NCBI GenBank assembly: GCA_035559315.1
Contig: DATMBJ010000248.1
Location: forward strand, 1-13,826
DNA length: 13,826 nucleotides
Direction: 5' to 3'
Source of the DNA: DATLZM01 sp035559315
Lineage (GTDB): Bacteria > Actinomycetota > UBA4738 > HRBIN12
Positions 6,657 to 13,005 of this stretch are shown one piece after another; within the stretch, counting starts at the first letter, position 1; each line of letters opens with the position of its first letter. The position numbers were made by a program, and so were the translations under genes. The notes beneath the pieces are model-generated. The model saw only the letters and a list, made by a program, of their open reading frames with translations, was not told where the DNA came from and did no database searches.

Positions 6657-6714
6657 GGAAGCCGGCAGGCCCGGGGGCCGGAAGCCGGCGGGCCGGGGCG
6701 GAAGCCAATGGGCC
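6657..6714. repeat. Three direct repeats in the divergent intergenic region
   Basis: GGAAGCCGGCAGGCC (6657-6671), GGAAGCCGGCGGGCC (6680-6694) and GGAAGCCAATGGGCC (6700-6714) share GGAAGCC-N4-GGCC with one to four differences. They are spaced 23 and 20 bp apart start to start, about two helical turns. They lie upstream of both the response regulator operon and the small membrane gene at 6845, so a transcription factor binding array is likely. The rest of the 252-bp gap (6593-6844) holds the inverted repeat at 6596-6628 and the translation signal of the small gene; nothing else is evident. Confidence 0.5.
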
Positions 6715-6826
6715 GCCGACGGCCGCTCGCCGGCAGCTCCCGCTCGCCCCTGACCTGCCCGGCCGGGGCCCGTTTACCTCCGCCCGCCCGGGGGGAGGAA
6801 CCGGTAGGCGCGACCGCGCCTCACGA

Positions 6827-6838
6827 CCTCCGGAGGAG
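6827..6838 (+). promoter_or_regulatory. Strong Shine-Dalgarno inside a palindrome
   Basis: GGAGGAG (6832-6838) lies 8 nt (from GGAGG) before the ATG at 6845 and fixes that start. It forms half of the perfect palindrome CCTCCGGAGG (6827-6836). A TAGGCG at 6805-6810 could be the -10 element, weakly supported. Confidence 0.6.
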
Positions 6839-6844
6839 CGCACG

Positions 6845-7153
6845 ATGGAACCCCAGCACCCGCCGAGCGCCCCCGGGCCGACCGAGCGCTGGTGGTCCGG
6901 CCCCGTCCGCGAGGAGGGCCTCCGCTTCGGCGGCCTGCGGATCGCGGCCCGAGCGGCGGCCGTGGCCCGGCCCCGGCTCTCACGGCTCCGCGACGGGCTG
7001 GCCGCCCTGGCCGGGGAGGCCTGGCGGCAGGTCCGGACCCACCCCGCGCTCCGCCTCGGGGCGTTCGTCGTGGGGGCCGGACTCACCGGGGGCCTGGTCG
7101 CCTGGCTGGCGCTGGTCCTCCTCTGGACGGGCGTCCGGGCCCTGCTGGGCTAG
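6845..7153 (+). CDS. Small protein with one C-terminal membrane segment
   Basis: 102 residues; no family recognised. The N-terminus is Pro-rich (residues 1-13), followed by an Arg/Ala-rich, probably helical region (27-63) with repeated Arg. A single hydrophobic segment spans about 71-99 (ALRLGAFVVGAGL, then VAWLALVLLW), leaving only a few residues after it. This is a tail-anchored layout with the basic part expected in the cytoplasm. The coding call rests on a strong Shine-Dalgarno, an ATG at the right spacing, the high-GC codon pattern of neighbouring genes and a stop just before the next promoter. It is transcribed away from the response regulator operon and shares the gap containing the direct repeats, so it may be co-regulated with it. 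Confidence 0.7.
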   Translation: MEPQHPPSAPGPTERWWSGPVREEGLRFGGLRIAARAAAVARPRLSRLRDGLAALAGEAWRQVRTHPALRLGAFVVGAGLTGGLVAWLALVLLWTGVRALLG

Positions 7154-7172
7154 CGTCCCCGCTCAGCCGACC

Positions 7173-7204
7173 AGGGTCGGCCGGGGCATCTGCTAGGGTC
7201 GGCC
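7173..7204 (+). promoter_or_regulatory. DMT gene promoter with overlapping direct repeat
   Basis: The likely -10 is TAGGGT (7194-7199), ending 9 nt before the ATG at 7208. That predicts a leaderless message, and no Shine-Dalgarno is present. AGGGTCGGCC occurs at 7173-7182 and again at 7195-7204, 22 bp apart, with the second copy overlapping the -10. This could be an operator or chance. Confidence 0.4.
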
Positions 7205-7207
7205 CCG

Positions 7208-8167
7208 ATGCCCGAGGGCGCCACCCGGTTCGATCCGATCCTCCGACGTCCGATGCTGGCCGCGGTCCTCGGCGCCTCGGCGATCGCCTTCTCCGCGGTC
7301 TTCGTCCGGCTCTCGGGCGCCAGCCCGGCGACCGCGGCGGTCTTCCGCTGCGGCTACGCGGTGCCCTTCCTCCTGCTGCTGGCGCGCCTCGAGGACCGGC
7401 GGTACGGGAGGCGGCCGCGGCGGGCCCGGCGACTCGCGCTCGCCGCGGGGGTCTTCTTCGCGGCCGACCTCGTCTCGTGGCACTACGCGATCGGGGCGGT
7501 CGGTGCGGGCCTCGCCACGGTCCTCGCCAACCTCCAGGTGGTGGTCGTGGCGCTCGTCGCGTGGGCGGCCCTCGGCGAGCGCCCCGACGCGGGGCTGGCC
7601 ATCGCGATCCCGGTGGCGCTGCTCGGGCTGGTCCTGATCTCCGGCGTGCTCGAGGAGGGCGCCTACGGCGAGGATCCGGCCCTCGGGGTCGCGGCGGGGA
7701 TGATCACGGCCCTCTCGTACTCGGGGTTCCTGCTGCTCCTGCGGGAGGGCGGGAGCGACCTCCGCCGCCCCGCGGGCCCGCTCGCCGACGCCACGCTCGT
7801 CGCCACCGCCGCCTCCGCCCTCGCCGGGTGGGCGAGCCACGACCTCGACCTCGTCCCGTCCTGGCCGGCCCACGGGTGGCTCCTCGCCCTCGCCCTCGGG
7901 TCCCAGGTCGTCGGGTGGCTCCTGATCTCGATCTCCCTCCCACGCCTGCCGGCGGCCGTGACCTCCGTGCTGCTCCTCGTGCAGCCCATCGTCGCGGTCA
8001 CCGCGGGGGTGGCGATCCTCGGCGAGCGGCCGTCGCCGATCCAGCTCCTCGGCGTGGCCCTGATCCTCTCGGGGGTGCTCGTCGCCGCCCGGGGCCGCGG
8101 CAGAGCGTCGGCCCGGGCCGCCCCGGGGGCGCGGGCGAGGAGGACGCGGGCGGGATCGATGGTCTGA
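7208..8167 (+). CDS. EamA/DMT-superfamily membrane transporter
   Basis: 319 residues with about ten hydrophobic helices in two homologous EamA halves (about 16-146 and 156-298), the standard size and layout of drug/metabolite exporters. The first half carries FRCGYAVPFLLLLARLE and VGAGLATVLANLQVVVVALVAWAALGERP. The second ends with PAAVTSVLLLVQPIVAVTAGVAILGERPSPIQLLGVALILSGVLVA, the family hallmark helix pair with the paired LGERP motifs. The C-terminal tail (about 299-319) is Arg/Ala-rich and cytoplasmic. EamA proteins export amino acids, nucleosides or other small metabolites; the substrate cannot be inferred. It stands alone on the plus strand with its own apparently leaderless promoter. 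The ATG at 7208 is the only sensible start before the first helix. Confidence 0.93.
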   Translation: MPEGATRFDPILRRPMLAAVLGASAIAFSAVFVRLSGASPATAAVFRCGYAVPFLLLLARLEDRRYGRRPRRARRLALAAGVFFAADLVSWHYAIGAVGAGLATVLANLQVVVVALVAWAALGERPDAGLAIAIPVALLGLVLISGVLEEGAYGEDPALGVAAGMITALSYSGFLLLLREGGSDLRRPAGPLADATLVATAASALAGWASHDLDLVPSWPAHGWLLALALGSQVVGWLLISISLPRLPAAVTSVLLLVQPIVAVTAGVAILGERPSPIQLLGVALILSGVLVAARGRGRASARAAPGARARRTRAGSMV

Positions 8168-8193
8168 CGCGGATCCCGGGGCGAACAGCCGAT

Positions 8194-8222
8194 TTGACCG
8201 TCCCCGCGATCCTGGGTAGGGA
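8194..8222 (+). promoter_or_regulatory. Promoter of the M23 peptidase gene
   Basis: TTGACC (8194-8199), a 17-bp spacer, then TAGGGA (8217-8222) is the best sigma-70/SigA-type match in the window. It predicts transcription starting at or within about 3 nt of the ATG at 8232, a leaderless message. No Shine-Dalgarno is present. Confidence 0.7.
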
Positions 8223-8231
8223 TGTGGGTCC

Positions 8232-9494
8232 ATGCGAGCGGCCCGGGGACGCTCGACGTTCGATGTCCGCGGCGTGGCGTGCGTGGGCGCGCTCCTGTCC
8301 CTCGTGCTGGGCCTCGTCCCGGTCGCGTCCGCCGTCACCCGGGACCAGGTGGAAGAGGCCCGGGCGCGGGTGCAGGAGCTCCGGGCCGAGATCCGTGACC
8401 TGTCCGTCCGCATCGAGACGGCGCAGCGGGAGGCGAACCGGATCGCGTCGCGCCTCTCGGAGGCGCAGGCGGCCCTCTGGCAGACCCGGGCGGAGCTCCG
8501 CCGGGTCCGAGGGCAGCTCGGGCGGGCCCGCGACCGCTACGAGGCGCTCCGGGCCCGGCTGGAGGCTCGGGCCCGTGAGGCGTTCATCGTCGGCCCGGGC
8601 ACCGCGTTCGAGTTCCTGCTCGGGGCGAGCTCGCTCGCAGACCTCTCGGACCGCCTCGAGTTCATCGGCGCCGTCGCCCAGACCGACGCCGAGCTCGCGG
8701 TCCACGTGGACAACCTCCGGAACGAGCTCGCCGCCGACGCGGCTCAGCTGGAGCAGCTCCGCGAGCGGCAGGCGGACCAGGTGAGGGATCTGCGGAGCCA
8801 GCGCGCGGCGCTCGCGCGTCGACTGGCGGAACTCGCCTCGCTCCGGAGGGAGCTCGAGGCGAAGGCGGCGGAGGCCCGGGACGTCGCCCGGGACCTCTCG
8901 GCGCGGTGGCAACGGCAGCTCGCCCGAGAGCTGGCCGCGGCCACCGGCAGCTCGGCCGACCCGGGTGCGGGCCCGCAGCCCGGCGGCCCGAGCGGGGGCG
9001 GCGGGGCGGGTGGCCCCTCGCCCGGCGGTGGATCGAACGAGGGCGGGAAGGGGTCGACCGGCGCGGGGATCTTCCGGGTGTGCCCCGTCGGCGACCCGCA
9101 CGCCCTGAGCGACAGCTTCGGCGCGCCACGCGTGGGACACATCCACGCCGGGGTGGACATCTTCGCGCCCTACGGCACACCCGTCCGCGCGCCGTTCGAC
9201 GGCGTCGCCCGGGCCAGCACGAACGACCTGGGCGGCTACTCCGTGTACGTGTACGGATCGGAGGGCTACGTCTACAACGCCCACCTCGCGCGGCCGGGCC
9301 GCAGCGGCCCGGTCCAGGCGGGCGACGTGATCGGCTACGTCGGGAACTCGGGGAACGCGCGCGGAACCTCCCCGCACGATCACTTCGAATGGCACCCGGA
9401 CCGGATCCCCACCGACTGGCCGGCGAGCCCCTACGGCTACGCCGTGATCGGCGACGCCGTGAACCCCTACCCGCTGCTCGTGGCGGTGTGCTGA
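8232..9494 (+). CDS. Secreted coiled-coil M23 (LytM-type) peptidoglycan endopeptidase
   Basis: 420 residues, EnvC/NlpD-like architecture. A signal peptide spans 1-34 (basic start, hydrophobic core, probable cleavage after VASA). Long charged coiled coils follow (about 36-118 and 150-235), split by a short non-coil segment, GPGTAFEFLLGASSLADLSDR (121-141), common in this class. A Gly/Pro/Ser linker (238-278) leads to the M23 domain. Zinc ligands are H305 and D309 (HAGVD) and H384 (H382-D-H384-F-E); H351 (NAHL) is the other catalytic histidine. All are present, so it should cleave peptide cross-links in the wall, probably at division or remodelling. The middle residue of HxH is Asp instead of the common Leu. 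C284 and the very last residue C420 could form a disulfide. Its own strong promoter puts the start at 8232. It converges with the tRNA gene. Confidence 0.93.
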   Translation: MRAARGRSTFDVRGVACVGALLSLVLGLVPVASAVTRDQVEEARARVQELRAEIRDLSVRIETAQREANRIASRLSEAQAALWQTRAELRRVRGQLGRARDRYEALRARLEARAREAFIVGPGTAFEFLLGASSLADLSDRLEFIGAVAQTDAELAVHVDNLRNELAADAAQLEQLRERQADQVRDLRSQRAALARRLAELASLRRELEAKAAEARDVARDLSARWQRQLARELAAATGSSADPGAGPQPGGPSGGGGAGGPSPGGGSNEGGKGSTGAGIFRVCPVGDPHALSDSFGAPRVGHIHAGVDIFAPYGTPVRAPFDGVARASTNDLGGYSVYVYGSEGYVYNAHLARPGRSGPVQAGDVIGYVGNSGNARGTSPHDHFEWHPDRIPTDWPASPYGYAVIGDAVNPYPLLVAVC

Positions 9495-9506
9495 CCCGTC
9501 CGCGGG

Positions 9507-9588
9507 CGAACCGCGGTGCGTCACCAGGTCCCTCTGGGAAGCGACCTGGGGACGGGCGAGGTGAAGGCCCACGGCTCGAACCGCGGTG
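9507..9588. repeat. 12-bp direct repeat at the tRNA 3' end
   Basis: CGAACCGCGGTG occurs at 9507-9518 and again at 9577-9588, 70 bp apart. The right copy touches the last two bases of tRNA-Ala. Short duplications at tRNA 3' ends can be left by integration events, but at 12 bp, with no integrase nearby, this may be chance. Confidence 0.4.
9524..9549. terminator. Possible hairpin between the M23 and tRNA genes
   Basis: CCAGGTC (9524-9530) pairs perfectly with GACCTGG (9543-9549) across a 12-nt loop. It lies 30 bp past the M23 stop and 38 bp past the convergent tRNA 3' end. It has no T-run, so termination is a guess from position. Confidence 0.3.
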
Positions 9589-9659
9589 GACCCGACCGGA
9601 TTCGAACCGGCGACCTCTTGGCTGCCAGCCAAGCGCTCTTCCAGCTGAGCTACGGGCCC
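9587..9659 (-). tRNA. tRNA-Ala (GGC anticodon)
   Basis: The full cloverleaf folds on the minus strand. The 7-bp acceptor stem is GGGCCCG with CGGGTCC. The D arm has stem GCTC/GAGC. The anticodon stem is CTTGG/CCAAG with loop CTGGCAG (anticodon GGC, reading GCC). The variable region is AGGTC, and the T arm is GCCGG-TTCGAAT-CCGGT. The third acceptor pair is G3-U70 and the discriminator is A, both alanine identity elements. CCA is not fully encoded (ACC then G follows). Confidence 0.97.
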
Positions 9660-9668
9660 TCGACGCCG

Positions 9669-9674
9669 ATGCTA
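9669..9674 (-). promoter_or_regulatory. -10 element of tRNA-Ala
   Basis: TAGCAT on the minus strand ends 10 bp before the mature 5' end, predicting transcription from about 9662 with almost no leader. The -35 position (TGGGAC, 17-bp spacer) is a weak match. The 184-bp gap 9660-9843 otherwise holds the HNH gene promoter and operator. Confidence 0.5.
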
Positions 9675-9794
9675 CCGCAGGCGCGCCGCTCGTCCCACGC
9701 CGTCGGATCGACTCCACCCGGGCCCCACCCGTACCGACCGGCGGAGCGAGGTCGTCAGGATCGAAGGACCGAACGCGGAAAAGTTCCCCGGATC

Positions 9795-9808
9795 GTGAGC
9801 CTGATCAC
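9795..9808. promoter_or_regulatory. Crp/GlxR-type operator upstream of the HNH gene
   Basis: GTGA-N6-TCAC again forms a perfect half-site pair. With flanks it reads CGTGA-N6-TCACTGC, identical at all twelve non-spacer bases to the comEA site. Its centre (9801.5) is 29.5 bp upstream of the first base of the TAGCGT -10, exactly the comEA spacing. If transcription starts at 9843/9844 the site is centred at -41.5 to -42.5, a class II activator position. Confidence 0.65.
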
Positions 9809-9830
9809 TGCAAGGGAAACGGATCCCCGG

Positions 9831-9836
9831 TAGCGT
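9831..9836 (+). promoter_or_regulatory. -10 element of the HNH gene
   Basis: TAGCGT ends 8 nt before the GTG start at 9844, so the message is probably leaderless; no Shine-Dalgarno is present. The -35 position (CTGCAA, 17-bp spacer) is poor, in line with activator dependence. Confidence 0.55.
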
Positions 9837-9843
9837 CCGGGGC

Positions 9844-11058
9844 GTGAGCACAGGGGCCGTCGAGCTCGAGACCCGCCCCCGGGAAGAGATCCTCCCCGGG
9901 GAGGGGGTGCGCGCCGGGGACGACGCCTCGTTCCGGGACGACGCGCTCCCTGGAGACGACGACCCCTTCGCCCACGAGGAGGCCCTGGCCCGCCTGGACC
10001 GGGCGGCGGTGGCCCTGTGCCGCGCTGCCGCCGCCTTCCTCGGGGAGGTGGCGGCCCAGGCCGGGAGGATCCGCCCCTGGGAGGAGGGCTACCAGGACCT
10101 CCCTCACCTCGTGGCCTCACGCTACGGGTTCGCGGCGTGGAAGGCCCACCGGGCGGTGGAGGCGGCCCGGACCCTCTCCGAGCTCCCGCGGCTCCGGGAG
10201 GCCCTGGCCCGGGGCGAGCTCTCCTTCGACAAGGTCCTGGAGCTCTGCCGCTTCGCCCGCCCCGGCCAGGAGGAGGAGCTCGTGGCGTGGGCCCGACGGG
10301 TCTCGCTGGGCGAGGTGCGTTACCGGGCCGACCTGGAGAAGAGGGCGAGCGCGGGGGAGGAGCGGGAGCTCCAGGCCTCCCGCGCCTGCCGCGTCTGGCA
10401 CGAGGAGCGCGGCTTCCGCCTCTCGGCCTCCCTGCCCCCCGCCGACGGCGCAGTCGTGGTCCGGGCCCTGGAGGAGGCGGCCCGGGAGGTGCCCCGCCTC
10501 CCCGGGGAGGAGGCCCCCTTCCCCGCCGAGGCCCGCCGGGCCGACGCCCTGGTCACCCTCGCCCGCTCCTACCTCGGGGGGCGGGAGCGCCCGATGGCCT
10601 CGACCGTCGTGGTCCACGCCCGCTGGGACGCCCTCACCCGGGGCCGGCGCGGCGCCCACCTGGAGGGGGGCGTGGCACTCAACCCCGAGGTGGCCCGGCG
10701 CCTGGCCTGCACCTCCCAGGTCGAGGTCCTGTTCGAGGGGGAGGGGGGAAGGGTCCTGGCCCGGTCCGCCCTCCGCCGCCGTCCCCCGGCCTGGATGGTG
10801 CGGGAGGTGCTCCGCCGCCGGCCGGGCTGCGCCTTCCCGGGCTGCGGCAGGCGGCGCTACCTCGAGATCCACCACCTCCGCCCGTTCGGCCGCGGGGGGC
10901 CCACCACCCTCGAGAACCTCGCCCCGCTCTGCGCCTTCCACCACAAGCTGCCCCACGAGCTGGGGTGGGGGTTCCGCCGGGCGGAGGGGCGGGAGGTCTG
11001 GACCCGCCCCGACGGGATGCCCTACGAGGCCGGGCCCTCGCCCCCTCCGCCGCCGTAG
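9844..11058 (+). CDS. DUF222 (13E12-repeat type) protein with C-terminal HNH nuclease domain
   Basis: 404 residues, typical of the large actinobacterial DUF222/HNH family. An acidic low-complexity N-terminus (about 1-45) precedes a helical DUF222 region (about 46-290, with LARGELSFDKVLELCRFARP at 121-140). The C-terminal HNH zinc-type nuclease (about 320-375) has C329/C334, H343-H344 (YLEIHHLRPFGRGG), N358 (TLENLAPLC) and C363/H366/H367 (CAFHHKLPHE). All metal and zinc residues are intact, so it should cut or nick DNA. The family is often multicopy and its role is not settled. The GTG at 9844 is chosen because a -10 element lies just upstream. It faces a convergent AAA+ gene. Unusually, its promoter shares a Crp-type site and geometry with comEA, hinting at expression with the DNA-uptake system. 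Confidence 0.93.
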   Translation: MSTGAVELETRPREEILPGEGVRAGDDASFRDDALPGDDDPFAHEEALARLDRAAVALCRAAAAFLGEVAAQAGRIRPWEEGYQDLPHLVASRYGFAAWKAHRAVEAARTLSELPRLREALARGELSFDKVLELCRFARPGQEEELVAWARRVSLGEVRYRADLEKRASAGEERELQASRACRVWHEERGFRLSASLPPADGAVVVRALEEAAREVPRLPGEEAPFPAEARRADALVTLARSYLGGRERPMASTVVVHARWDALTRGRRGAHLEGGVALNPEVARRLACTSQVEVLFEGEGGRVLARSALRRRPPAWMVREVLRRRPGCAFPGCGRRRYLEIHHLRPFGRGGPTTLENLAPLCAFHHKLPHELGWGFRRAEGREVWTRPDGMPYEAGPSPPPPP

Positions 11059-11092
11059 GGATCTTAGGCTCGGCCGGATGACTCAGCCTCCG

Positions 11093-11117
11093 CCCCGCGG
11101 GGTTCCCGCATCGGGAG
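11093..11117. terminator. Hairpins between convergent HNH and AAA+ genes
   Basis: The 68-bp gap between the two converging stops holds the palindrome CCCCGCGGGG (11093-11102) and a stem TCCCG-CAT-CGGGA (11104-11116). Position suggests a bidirectional terminator, but no T-run follows on either strand. Confidence 0.35.
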
Positions 11118-11126
11118 AGCGCGGGC

Positions 11127-12584
11127 TCAACCCTCCTCGCCGCGCCCTGGTCGCGCTGGACGCCCGGGTCCCGGGCGTTCGCCGGGTCCCACGTCCCCTC
11201 GTCGCGGTCCGCCGAGCAGCGCCCGGCCGATCCCGCTCGCCGACCCGAGCAGCTCGTCGAGGGCCGCGTGAACGTGCTCGTCGGTCACGGTGATGGGGCC
11301 GGCGCCGCCCATCGCCTCGGCGGAGAGCACGGCGGCCCGGCGCATCAGCTCCTTGATGAACGACGCCGCTACCCCCTCGGTGCGCGCCACGACCCGGTCG
11401 GGGTCGGTCAGGCGGAGGTCCAGTCCCCGGCCGTACAGCTCGATCAGGCGCCGGCGGCCCCGGGCGTCGGGCAGGCCGACCTCGACGGCGAGATCCACCC
11501 GCCCGGGACGCGCGGCCAGGGCCGGCTCCACCAGGTCGGCGCGGTTCGTGGTGAGGACGAACGCGACGTCGGCGTCCTCCTCGATCCCGTCGAGCTCGTT
11601 CAGCAGGTCGAACAGGAGCGGCTGCTCCTTCGTGAAGACGTCCCGGTCGCGGGCCACGAGGTCCACGTCCTCGAGGACCACGACCGACGGCTGGAGGAGC
11701 CGCGCCAGGGCGCAGGCACCGCGGAGCATCTCGAGCCCGCCCCCGGTGAGGAGGACGACCGTGTGCCCCGGCGTCTGGGCGAGGAGGTAGCGGACGGTCA
11801 GGGTCTTGCCACAGCCCGGCGGCCCGTGGAGGAGCAGCCCCCGCTTCACGTGCTGGCGGCTCGCGCGGAGGCGGTCCCGGAGCCGGGCGATGCCGAGCAC
11901 GTGCCGCTCCACAGCTTCGAGGGCGCCCTCGGCCAGGACGACGGCGTCGCGGCCGAGCTCGGGCCGGCGGTGGAACACCACCGGGCCGAGCGTCACGTGG
12001 CCCATCCGCGACTCCCCGAACGAGATCACCTGGCCCCGGAAGACGTTCCGCTCAACCATGAGGCGGCGGACTTCCGCGAGCAGGCGGCGGGCGTGCCCGG
12101 GGTCCCGGCACAGGACCTCCAACCGGACCGAGCCCAGGCCGAACTCCTCCTGGGGCCCGCGCACGACGATCGCGAGCGGCGTGCCCGCGTCAGCCACGAG
12201 GTAGATCCCGAACCGTACGCAGGCGAGCGTCTCGTCCGGGCCGATCGGCAGGTTCACCAGGTCGACCGAGCCGAGCCCGATCCCGTAGGGCTGCTCGAGC
12301 AGGTCGGCGAAGGAGAGATGGTGCCGGCCCGGCCCCGTGAGCCCCAGGAGCTCGTGGCGGCGCCCGGGGGCCTCCAGGTACGCGGAGAGACCGACCTGCA
12401 CGTTCGCGTGGTCGTAGGGCGCGAACTCCTCCACGACCACCGGGAGCCCGCTGGCCTCGCCCCCCAGGTGCGCGTCGAGCCGGGCCCGGAGCCCGGATGG
12501 TCCCGCGGAGGCATGCGCGAGCTCGGTCATCCGTTCGATGAACCGCCGGAAGCTCTCGGCGAACCCCCGGAGCTCGGGGTCCAC
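11127..12584 (-). CDS. AAA+ ATPase, Bcs1-like, with a novel-looking N-terminal domain
   Basis: 485 residues. The C-terminal half is a classic AAA module. Walker A is GPPGCGKT (254-261), Walker B is VVVLEDVD (301-308, the LEDVD form found in Bcs1-type ATPases rather than DExD), sensor 1 is TTNRAD (345-350), and arginine fingers are R359/R362 (AARPGR). A small helical lid follows (about 375-450). The N-terminal 240 residues form a separate domain with YDHANVQVGL (57-66), which I cannot assign; it may bind substrate. The tail (about 455-485) is Gly/Pro/Arg-rich and disordered. Such enzymes unfold or remodel proteins with ATP; the target is unknown. The GTG start at 12584 has AAGGGGGG well placed upstream, inside the end of rsfS. 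The gene starts 12 bp after rsfS and is surely co-transcribed with it. Confidence 0.88.
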   Translation of the reverse strand: MDPELRGFAESFRRFIERMTELAHASAGPSGLRARLDAHLGGEASGLPVVVEEFAPYDHANVQVGLSAYLEAPGRRHELLGLTGPGRHHLSFADLLEQPYGIGLGSVDLVNLPIGPDETLACVRFGIYLVADAGTPLAIVVRGPQEEFGLGSVRLEVLCRDPGHARRLLAEVRRLMVERNVFRGQVISFGESRMGHVTLGPVVFHRRPELGRDAVVLAEGALEAVERHVLGIARLRDRLRASRQHVKRGLLLHGPPGCGKTLTVRYLLAQTPGHTVVLLTGGGLEMLRGACALARLLQPSVVVLEDVDLVARDRDVFTKEQPLLFDLLNELDGIEEDADVAFVLTTNRADLVEPALAARPGRVDLAVEVGLPDARGRRRLIELYGRGLDLRLTDPDRVVARTEGVAASFIKELMRRAAVLSAEAMGGAGPITVTDEHVHAALDELLGSASGIGRALLGGPRRGDVGPGERPGPGRPARPGRGEEG

Positions 12585-12596
12585 GGCCGCCCCCCT

Positions 12597-12986
12597 TCAG
12601 ACCGTGGCGACCCCGGGCTCCTCCTCCCAGGCCACCCGGGGGGCGTCGCGCCACAGGCGCTCGAGGTCGTAGTACTCGCGCTCGGCCTCGCCGAACACGT
12701 GCACCACGACGTCGACGAAGTCGAGGAGCACCCAGCGCGCGTCCACCTCCCCTTCGCGGCGGACCGGCTTCACCCCGCGCGCCCGGAGGGCCTTCTCGAC
12801 CTCCTCCACGATGGTCTTGACCTGACGCTCGCTCGTCCCGCTCGCGATCACGAAGTAGTCGGTGATCACGATGAGGTCGCGGACGTCGAGGATCACGATG
12901 TCCTCGCCCTGCTTCGCGGCCGCGGCGCGGGCGGCGGTCGTCGCCACCGCACGGCTCTCGGGGATGCCGGTCCGCCCCGCCGTCAC
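12597..12986 (-). CDS. rsfS: Ribosomal silencing factor RsfS
   Basis: 129 residues, normal length. RsfS binds uL14 (L14) of the large ribosomal subunit and blocks subunit joining when nutrients are scarce. The family signature is clear: DYFVIASGTSERQVKTIVEE (43-62), the DFVDVVVHVF strand (89-98) and EYYDLERLW (104-112). The start is GTG at 12986. A GGGAGGA lies 12 nt upstream, a slightly long spacing, just beyond the stop of the preceding LCP/LytR_C gene (19 bp gap). The order LCP gene then rsfS is a usual actinobacterial arrangement downstream of nadD, which would lie outside the window. The AAA+ gene follows closely. Confidence 0.97.
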   Translation of the reverse strand: MTAGRTGIPESRAVATTAARAAAAKQGEDIVILDVRDLIVITDYFVIASGTSERQVKTIVEEVEKALRARGVKPVRREGEVDARWVLLDFVDVVVHVFGEAEREYYDLERLWRDAPRVAWEEEPGVATV

Positions 12987-13005
12987 GCCGCCCGTCCGTC
13001 CTCCC

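Noticed and set aside
7998..9632. Long minus-strand frame opposite the M23 gene, running into the tRNA
   Set aside because: It reads through the tRNA-Ala gene (giving the typical tRNA-shadow peptide GSQEVAGSNPVGS-like start) and shows no family features.
12861..12870. GTGATCAC palindromes (also at 13138-13145) as possible operators
   Set aside because: Both lie within coding sequence (rsfS and the LCP gene) and lack the 6-bp spacer of the Crp-type sites.
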